A DNA stretch of 15,123 bases from Willaertia magna (taxonomy: Eukaryota > Heterolobosea > Eutetramitea > Acrasida > Naegleriidae). This document shows, piece after piece, positions 9,867 through 15,123 of the stretch. A program made the position numbers and the translations under genes. Below the pieces are notes generated by a model. That model saw only the letters and a list, made by a program, of their open reading frames with translations, was not told the DNA's origin and ran no database searches. The DNA is taken from NCBI GenBank assembly GCA_902984215.1, contig CADWAF010000984.1, positions 1 to 15,123 on the forward strand, given 5' to 3'. Positions within the stretch are counted from its first letter, which is position 1, and every line of letters starts with the position of its first letter.

Positions 9867-10672
9867 AAAGAAGAGATAATAATAATAATTTTCTTAATAT
9901 ATATATTATTATTATAATTATTGGAAAGAACAGTTTTTAGAAATTATTTTCTTTTCATGGTCAGAATATTTACAAACAAGACAGACATTACAACAAGTAA
10001 AAGTAACATTTTTACCCAAAAAATTAACAACTTTATTTAAAAAGAAAAAATTGTTAACAAGTACTAGTAATGACAATAAACAACCATTAACACAATTAAA
10101 AGAAAAAGGTCGAGAAAATACCATTGTAAAATGTATTGACAATGGATGTTTATTAATTTCAAAAGAGACAAGCAGTGCGTATTACAGAAATGTTAGAAGT
10201 AAATATCCAATTTTAAAAGACACAACATTACATTATTATATTAAACATTTAAGAAAGTCAATTACACATCACGATGGTAATTTCTTATTATTTGGTGTAA
10301 TGAATGAACAGATTTGTAATACAATTGTAGGTAATCAGGGAAATTACACTTATTTAGGTGAAATTGTTTTAAAAGATAAAGATTTATTTTCTTTTAACAC
10401 TTCTTATGCTTCAAATGGATATATTAGTTGTTATGAAAAATGTGTAAGAAAAGCTTGTGAATTTAAAGACAAGTGGAAGGAAGAGACTAATGTTATTTCA
10501 GTTGAGGTGAAGGGAATCAAGGAATGCAATATTGTAATTAATTATTATTTGAATGACAAGTTGATTTACGAATTGAAAAATATTTTGAAAGGCGTTGATG
10601 TGATAAATGAAAATAGATTATATTTTGGAGCAAGTTTTGATCAAACTGTAGATAATTTTAATAATACTGTTG

Positions 10673-12280
10673 TTATTGCATCAACACAAAAATTAAGTGA
10701 AGATAATTTATTAAATCTAAATCCTGAGTATTATAAACAATATTCTTCAAAGAATGATCATCTCCTTTACCATTTTCCGTAAAGAAACTACATTGTTCTC
10801 CCTCTACAATCAAAACATCCGTTCTTTCATCTTCACTTCTCAAACAAAAAGATCTATCGAAGGCCTTTAATAAAAAATAATCAGCTGCACCTTCACTAGT
10901 TTTAAAATAACCTAAAGAAAGTAACCAATAACAAAAGAGATCAACTTCTTTTCTAGAGTTAAATACAATCTCTTTTTTATCATAATAATTCTTATAACTA
11001 TCCTTCTTATTTGTTTCTAATTTAATAATTTCTAATAATGTTTCTGTATAACGATAAATTCTTTCTGAATCTCCTCTTTTTAAACTGTTAAAATAGGCTT
11101 GGAATGAGGATTGTTTAGGGATTGCTATTTTAGGATTAATTTCAGTTAACTTATTAATAATATCTGTCACAAAATGTTGACAATTACAATTACGATTATG
11201 ATAAATCTTTTTACAATTATATAATAAACAAATATCTGTAATTGCTTCAAAAGCAGCACCAATATCTTCTGTACTATTTAATTCACCTAAATCAATAACA
11301 GCAACAGCATTTGTTTCTTTAGCAAGGTGATTAGATGTCTTAACAGAAACTAAACTTGTATTAAACCACTCAATTTTCCACTGTCCAATCAACAATGAAG
11401 TATGTGTAATTCCAGCTAGAGTGTCAGTAACTAAAGCAGCAACCTTCCTAAATAAATCACTTGCTGGTAATAAAGAAATAATTAACTTTACAGTTAAATT
11501 TGCTGGAATATTAACATTTCTAGAATTATGTTTTGATTTTTGTATAATTTGTCCAAAATAGTGATAAATAAATTTATCGCGACAAGCTAACGTTTGTGCG
11601 TCTGTAATTTCGTTACCTACAAAGCCTACTGAGTTTGGGTTAATTTTCTTTTCATTATAGAAAACATAACAATCTTGTAGTTTAGGGATAAGGAACTGAA
11701 CATCTTTCTTTTCTTCTTCTGAAAGTTTATCTTCTGGGATCGTTAGGAAGGGATTATATTGAGATACCTTATTATTAGTAATAGGGCTATCTCCGATAGC
11801 GCTACTACTTCCTCTACTTCTCGTTAAGTCTTGAGGTTCCGATGATTTTAATAGACTATTATTTGGATTATTCTTTGGAGGTCTTATTCCAACAAGTTCT
11901 TTCAAGCCTTCCGTTTCTTCTTTATCTTCTTTTAACTTCTTACCAAGTACTTGCGTAATAAATTCATCTAAAGCATATTCCTCTACATTTTCATTAGGTT
12001 CAACAATAAGATTACTTAATTTCTGTTTTAATTTCTTTATCTCATGATTCGTTCTAAAAGTATTTGCATTCACAGCATCATCATTCTCTTCCATTATGTA
12101 TTTAGCATATTCACTAAAGAACTTTCCGTCTATTTGTTTTTGTTGGAAGAGTTTTAAAAGTTTTTTATTTTGAAATTTATAGTATTTGCAAAGTTTGAGA
12201 AGATCATTGGGGGTTAGACTTGTTAGTTGGAAAGAAACTTTTTCACTTGTAGTACTTTCTGAACTTCCGATGATACCCAT
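10673..12280 (-). CDS. Papain-fold (LRAT/NlpC/PPPDE-like) domain protein with SAM-like N-terminus, possible myristoylation site
   Basis: The ATG at 12280 gives 535 aa beginning MGIIGSSES, a fit to the N-myristoylation pattern MGxxxS. An upstream in-frame TTG is not a credible start. Residues 21-64 (LTPNDLLKLCKYY, then FQQKQIDGKFFSEY) resemble a SAM-like helical domain. A Lys/Glu-rich linker and a Ser/Pro/Asn-rich linker follow. Residues 290-300 (GITHTSLLIGQW) and 362-374 (NRNCNCQHFVTDI) look like the His and Cys motifs of permuted papain-fold enzymes (LRAT, PPPDE, NlpC/P60 groups). Candidate catalytic residues are His293 and Cys365 or Cys367. Substrate is unknown: it could be a thiol peptidase, deubiquitinase-like enzyme or acyltransferase. 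The codons are less AT-biased than those of neighbours. The last ~14 residues and stop lie in antisense copy B DNA, so the native C-terminus was probably lost or replaced. It is divergent from CDC123. A 12-codon upstream ORF may sit in its leader (12362-12324). Confidence 0.72.
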   Translation of the reverse strand: MGIIGSSESTTSEKVSFQLTSLTPNDLLKLCKYYKFQNKKLLKLFQQKQIDGKFFSEYAKYIMEENDDAVNANTFRTNHEIKKLKQKLSNLIVEPNENVEEYALDEFITQVLGKKLKEDKEETEGLKELVGIRPPKNNPNNSLLKSSEPQDLTRSRGSSSAIGDSPITNNKVSQYNPFLTIPEDKLSEEEKKDVQFLIPKLQDCYVFYNEKKINPNSVGFVGNEITDAQTLACRDKFIYHYFGQIIQKSKHNSRNVNIPANLTVKLIISLLPASDLFRKVAALVTDTLAGITHTSLLIGQWKIEWFNTSLVSVKTSNHLAKETNAVAVIDLGELNSTEDIGAAFEAITDICLLYNCKKIYHNRNCNCQHFVTDIINKLTEINPKIAIPKQSSFQAYFNSLKRGDSERIYRYTETLLEIIKLETNKKDSYKNYYDKKEIVFNSRKEVDLFCYWLLSLGYFKTSEGAADYFLLKAFDRSFCLRSEDERTDVLIVEGEQCSFFTENGKGDDHSLKNIVYNTQDLDLINYLHLIFVLMQ

Positions 12281-12519
12281 TGTCTTGTTGATAATCAAGT
12301 AAGTGGTAGGTTTGAATAACGAGCTATTTTTTTTGGTTTTGTTCTTGACAGGTGAGAGACATGCCCGTTTAGTTTTTAAATTTAAAATAAAATTATTTGT
12401 AAAAAAAATTAAGTAATAATTAATTTGTATAATTAGTTAATTATTAACTGTATCCTTTGCCATAAAACCTTAGATTGTAACCCGGCAGCTGAATTTTGTA
12501 AAAAAAACAACAAAAAAAA
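12281..12519. promoter_or_regulatory. Shared divergent promoter region
   Basis: The 239 bp between the starts of the papain-fold gene (-) and CDC123 (+) must hold both promoters. The CDC123 side ends with an A-rich leader just before the ATG. The minus-strand side has no A run next to its ATG (ACAAGACAATG), unlike the other genes, and holds a 12-codon ORF (12362-12324, ATG...TAG). I could not identify a specific factor-binding site, and no tRNA folds from the GC-richer patch at 12450-12492. Confidence 0.5.
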
Positions 12520-14112
12520 ATGTCTGAAAAGATAAGAACACCAGAAGAAGTAAATTATTGGAGAAGTTTTGATATTTCCATTTGGTATCCACATTTAAAA
12601 TATTTACAATTAGAATCTATAACTTTTTCTTCTTTTTTTATTCCATTAACTTTTAAACAAGTTTGTAAACTTTATAAATTTATGGTTGATAAACAAAGAA
12701 TGAAAGAATTTAAAAGAAGATTAAAATTAAAAAGAGATAATTATTTTGAATTATCTGATTTATTTTTAGATTCAATGGATGTAATTAATTATTTATTAAA
12801 AGAAATTGAAATAATCTTTACAAAAAATGTTACAAAAAATGACACGAATGTTGTAAACAGTTATTTTGTAAGGTGTAATGGAAATTCACCAAAAGATTCT
12901 GTTGAAAATTATAATTGGAGTAAAAAACAAAAAGAATTAATTAATAATTTTATAAATGATAAAAATAGAGTTAATTTAATTACAAATTATTTAAATTTAT
13001 ATAATAAATATTGTAAATATCAACCAACAACCACTTTACAAAATGGTATTTTACAAAATTCTTTACAAATTAAAAATGAATTGTATAATTTACAAAATGA
13101 ATTATTTAAAATTATTAGAAAAGAAATTACTGAACTAATGAAAATTACAAAAGAAAATATATTCGACTCAATAATCTCAATTTTATTAAGTAAAAGAAAT
13201 AAAAGACATTTTGAATGGATTGTTACCACTTATTACTATCACTATCAATACTATCCATACAATTATAATAATAACGAACAAACACAACAACAATTACAAC
13301 AACAAACAAAACAAGATGAAGTTAAAAACAATGAAATGAATAAACAAGAAAATGAACAATTAAATGATGAATTAAACAATAATGAACAACAAAATGAACA
13401 ATTAGATAAAGTAGATAATAAAATAAATGAAAAAGAAAATTTATTACAAAATAATGAAATAAATTTATTACAAAATAATTATGAAGATAGTATTGTAACA
13501 TATATTGTATTAAGAGAATGGTTTGATAAAATAAATATAAAATATGAATTTAGATGTTTAGTTTATAATAATCAATTAGTTGGAATATCACAATATGATC
13601 AATATATTTATTATAATGATTTGTTTAATGATAAAGAAAAATATTTAAAAATAATTAAACAATTTTTTAAACAATTTATTCAAAAAACATTTCATTCTAT
13701 TTATAACTCTTATATTTTTGATGTATTTATAGATTTAAAAACAAATGATATAAAACTTATAGAATTAAATCCATATGATTATCACACTTCTGTTTGTATG
13801 TTTGATTGGGAAAAGGATGTTAATATTATTTATTATAATTTACAAAATTGTAAAGAAGAAAATAATTGTAAAGATAATTTACAAAATAATAATGAAAATA
13901 TTACAACGAAAAGGGTAGATATTCCTGAAATTAGAATTGTAGATAAAGAATTACAAAAACAAGATTTATTGGTTCCTTATTTTGAATTGTTGGAAAATAT
14001 AATTATTACTGAAAAGAAAAATAATTTAATATTTAAAACTACTATTTTTGGAATTGGTTTTATTTCTATTACTGCTATTGGATTTACTCTTTATAATTTT
14101 TACAAAAAATAA
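12520..14112 (+). CDS. CDC123: CDC123/D123 family protein (eIF2 assembly factor) with C-terminal hydrophobic anchor
   Basis: The 530-aa product has the ordered hallmarks of CDC123: FDISIWYPHLKYLQLESI (17-34, family 'FSxWYPxF'), FVRCNGNSPKDS (116-127), IVLREWF...YEFRCLVYNNQLVGISQYD (329-360), YIFDVFIDL (398-406) and KLIELNPYDY (412-421). In the family these build an ATP-grasp fold that helps assemble the eIF2 complex for translation initiation. Candidate metal/ATP residues are Asp401, Glu415 (Asp in animals) and Asn417. Two oddities stand out. A low-complexity Asn/Gln/Glu-rich insert at 250-320 lies within the ATP-grasp region. A hydrophobic helix at about 503-525 followed by YNFYKK at the very C-terminus looks like a tail anchor, whereas the usual protein is soluble and about 340 aa long. 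The ATG follows a run of nine A. No intron is needed. Confidence 0.92.
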   Translation: MSEKIRTPEEVNYWRSFDISIWYPHLKYLQLESITFSSFFIPLTFKQVCKLYKFMVDKQRMKEFKRRLKLKRDNYFELSDLFLDSMDVINYLLKEIEIIFTKNVTKNDTNVVNSYFVRCNGNSPKDSVENYNWSKKQKELINNFINDKNRVNLITNYLNLYNKYCKYQPTTTLQNGILQNSLQIKNELYNLQNELFKIIRKEITELMKITKENIFDSIISILLSKRNKRHFEWIVTTYYYHYQYYPYNYNNNEQTQQQLQQQTKQDEVKNNEMNKQENEQLNDELNNNEQQNEQLDKVDNKINEKENLLQNNEINLLQNNYEDSIVTYIVLREWFDKINIKYEFRCLVYNNQLVGISQYDQYIYYNDLFNDKEKYLKIIKQFFKQFIQKTFHSIYNSYIFDVFIDLKTNDIKLIELNPYDYHTSVCMFDWEKDVNIIYYNLQNCKEENNCKDNLQNNNENITTKRVDIPEIRIVDKELQKQDLLVPYFELLENIIITEKKNNLIFKTTIFGIGFISITAIGFTLYNFYKK

Positions 14113-14155
14113 TTTTAAAAATTTACAATATTTACAAAAAACATTTAACAAAAAA

Positions 14156-14473
14156 TTAATAATCAGTTGAATCAATAATATTCTTTAATGCAGTTCCTTC
14201 CAATCCAACACCAGCATAACCTTCCATTTGATCTTTCATTCTTTGTTCTTTTAAACTTTCTTCTAAAAATTCACTTTTTTGGTTGTGATAATAAGTTCCT
14301 ATAATTGGAATACTTTCAACTGTAGAATCAATTGTATCTGCTACTTTATCTGTTATACCTTTTTGTTGTTTTTCTCTTTTTAATTCTCGTTTTGTGGTTG
14401 GGTGCCAGGTGTGAGTTGGTGGAGCGTGAGTTTTATCGTAAGAATCAATATCTCTGGTTGTGGTTTTTACCAT
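14156..14473 (-). CDS. Hypothetical protein, 105 aa
   Basis: I do not recognise this protein. It starts MVKTTTRDIDSYDK and has a His/Pro/Thr-rich N-terminal third (APPTHTWHPTTKRELKREK), then a likely amphipathic helix (KVADTIDSTVESIPIIGTYY), then a charged helix (SEFLEESLKEQRMKDQ), and ends IIDSTDY. No membrane segment or signal peptide is seen. The frame uses the local codon style (GAA, AAA, ATT, TTA) with no stops. The stop lies 43 bp from the convergent CDC123 stop. Two 20-bp direct repeats lie 11-61 bp upstream of the ATG. It reads as a real small gene, although an open frame in an overlapping position on the other strand also exists. Confidence 0.6.
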   Translation of the reverse strand: MVKTTTRDIDSYDKTHAPPTHTWHPTTKRELKREKQQKGITDKVADTIDSTVESIPIIGTYYHNQKSEFLEESLKEQRMKDQMEGYAGVGLEGTALKNIIDSTDY

Positions 14474-14483
14474 TTTGTTGTTA

Positions 14484-14534
14484 TTATTGTAAAGAAGTGG
14501 TTGTTTGTTTTATTTTATTGTAAAGAAGTGGTTG
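14484..14534. repeat. 20-bp direct repeat upstream of the 105-aa gene
   Basis: TTATTGTAAAGAAGTGGTTG occurs at 14484-14503 and again at 14515-14534, 31 bp apart, in the leader or promoter of the minus-strand gene starting at 14473. Exact, G-containing and close to a start, it could be a doubled regulatory element or a small tandem duplication. Confidence 0.6.
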
Positions 14535-14835
14535 GGTTGACTTGTTTTTATTTGAGATAGAGATACAGTTGTTCAAAATTTTAGGTTTTTAAGTTTAGAG
14601 AAATTATATGAATCTTTTATTTATAAACAATTAATTATAACTTATTGAAATTGTAGTTGTACTCTTTTTGTCTGGTTGCTTTTAAAGGTGCGAGTTGACT
14701 ATATTGTTAGTAAATAACGGTCAGAGCTTAGAAGAAAGAGGATTTTTATATTACCTATTATTACAATAGGTGTTACAATGTAAAAATTTTCAAACAGAAT
14801 TATTATATGTATGAAAATAAACTTTACTATAAAAT
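14535..14835. other. Intergenic region between two minus-strand genes
   Basis: No gene seen; several frames are open only briefly. It is less AT-biased than 1-1940. A perfect 7-bp hairpin (ACCTATT...AATAGGT, 5-nt loop) lies at 14753-14771, about 65 bp past the stop of the right-edge gene in the direction of its transcription. It could be part of that gene's 3' end, or chance. Confidence 0.5.
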
Positions 14836-15123
14836 TTACAAATATTTTCCATATATCGAATCATATTCATCAAAATATTCTGTATAATCATCTTCAGAAT
14901 CATAATTTATTTCCGTTTTATCATTTAACATGTCAACTTTAATAATTGTTCTTTTCACTTTCTTTTTATTATTAACGTTATTATTGCTATTATTTACAAT
15001 AACGTTATTTTTATTATATTGATTAATTAAACTATAAATTTCACCATTTTTAGTTAAATCAATTCTTTTATTTTTATCCCAAAATATATGAATATCTCTA
15101 TAAATTAAAGTTTGAATTCTATG
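14836..15123 (-). CDS. Partial hypothetical protein (C-terminal 95 aa)
   Basis: A minus-strand frame is open from the window edge (15123) to a TAA at 14836-14838. It reads HRIQTLIYRDIHIFWDKNK, then LTKNGEIYSLINQYNKNN, an Asn-rich stretch, a basic patch (NKKKVKRTIIKV) and a very acidic, Tyr-rich tail (YDSEDDYTEYFDEYDSIYG) ending KYL. The start lies beyond the window. I do not recognise the family. The basic-then-acidic tail suggests a disordered C-terminus. Confidence 0.6.
   Translation of the reverse strand, partial: HRIQTLIYRDIHIFWDKNKRIDLTKNGEIYSLINQYNKNNVIVNNSNNNVNNKKKVKRTIIKVDMLNDKTEINYDSEDDYTEYFDEYDSIYGKYL

Larger units (their letters stand above)
8678..10717 (+). pseudogene. F-box gene copy B, split by a 1000-nt insertion
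   Basis: This is the same gene as copy A, in the opposite orientation. The 5' part (8678-8866) encodes the F-box up to IFVK. The frame then meets TAA at 8873-8875 inside inserted DNA. Sequence matching copy A resumes at 9867 (AAAGAAGA), and the frame is open again from 9898 through NYWKEQFLEII to the end of similarity at about 10717. The 3' part carries the same SPRY-like segment without internal stops. Between 9867 and 9915 a short ATA/TAT expansion adds a base relative to copy A. Joining at GT...AG therefore still gives a frameshift, so the copy looks dead. Alternative acceptors at nearby AGs also meet a stop or shift frame. Beyond 10717 the frame continues to 10782 through DNA that is antisense to the neighbouring gene, giving a foreign tail. 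About four fifths of residues match copy A by eye. Confidence 0.82.

Noticed and set aside
10718..10782. End of the copy B frame (LNPEYYKQYSSKNDHLLYHFP) as native F-box protein
   Set aside because: It does not match copy A and is antisense to the well-supported papain-fold gene.
12281..12298. TTG start six codons upstream of the papain-fold protein
   Set aside because: It is a non-ATG start; the ATG at 12280 gives a good myristoylation motif and needs no special initiation.
12440..12495. tRNA-like GC-richer patch with a GGTTACAATCT motif
   Set aside because: No acceptor stem or anticodon arm can be paired around it, and the T-loop consensus does not fit.
13020..13229. Minus-strand open frame inside CDC123
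   Set aside because: It overlaps a conserved gene in antisense and shows no family motif.
14332..14523. Plus-strand frame opposite the 105-aa gene, rich in Leu/Phe/Tyr
   Set aside because: Its hydrophobic make-up is what antisense of a Lys/Glu-rich gene gives, and it lacks the A-rich start context.
1..15123. Possible stop-codon reassignment, suggested by TAA inside copy A
   Set aside because: The other genes end at TAA at sensible family lengths and use CAA for Gln, so the copy A stops are better read as mutations.

Overview
The window comes from an extremely AT-rich eukaryotic nuclear genome. The evidence is two short spliceosomal introns (71 and 72 nt, GT...AG) that restore long reading frames, F-box proteins, a Ras-type GTPase with a CAAX box, a CDC123/D123 homologue, asparagine/glutamine-rich protein segments, a run of A just before most start codons, and near-exclusive TAA stops. 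The species cannot be named from sequence. An AT-rich amoeboid protist (amoebozoan or heterolobosean type) or a similarly AT-rich lineage would fit. This is inference.

Layout. 1-1940: very AT-rich DNA with no gene seen, containing two palindromes. 1941-3014 (-): an F-box gene copy ('copy A') broken by three in-frame TAA codons. 3151-5103 (+): an intact 650-aa F-box protein. 5147-5374 (-): possible decayed coding remnant. 5385-6386 (-): a two-exon gene fusing an F-box to a complete Ras-like GTPase that ends in CIVM. 6470-8154 (-): a two-exon 537-aa F-box protein. 8198-8409 (+): a frameshifted armadillo-repeat fragment resembling the end of importin alpha. 8678-10717 (+): 'copy B' of the same F-box gene as copy A, in opposite orientation and split by exactly 1000 nt of AT-rich DNA with GT...AG ends. 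10673-12280 (-): a 535-aa protein with a possible N-myristoylation site, a SAM-like helical segment and an LRAT/NlpC/PPPDE-like papain-fold domain; its last ~14 codons and stop lie in antisense copy B DNA. 12520-14112 (+): CDC123 homologue with an N/Q-rich insert and an unusual C-terminal hydrophobic anchor. 14156-14473 (-): unrecognised 105-aa protein. 14836-15123 (-): C-terminal end of a gene that runs off the window.

Biology. The first two thirds is an F-box-rich accessory region: five F-box genes or pseudogenes in about 9 kb, with duplication, pseudogenisation, insertion and fusion. F-box proteins are usually the substrate receptors of SCF (SKP1-cullin) ubiquitin ligases. The most interesting gene is the F-box-GTPase fusion. 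It would join an SCF docking module to a prenylated GTPase that lacks both residues used for Mg2+ binding in Ras. The right third holds ordinary single-copy-type genes, of which CDC123 (assembly of translation initiation factor eIF2) is the clearest. A gene-body-sized F-box duplication has landed at the 3' end of the papain-fold gene and appears to have rewritten its C-terminus.
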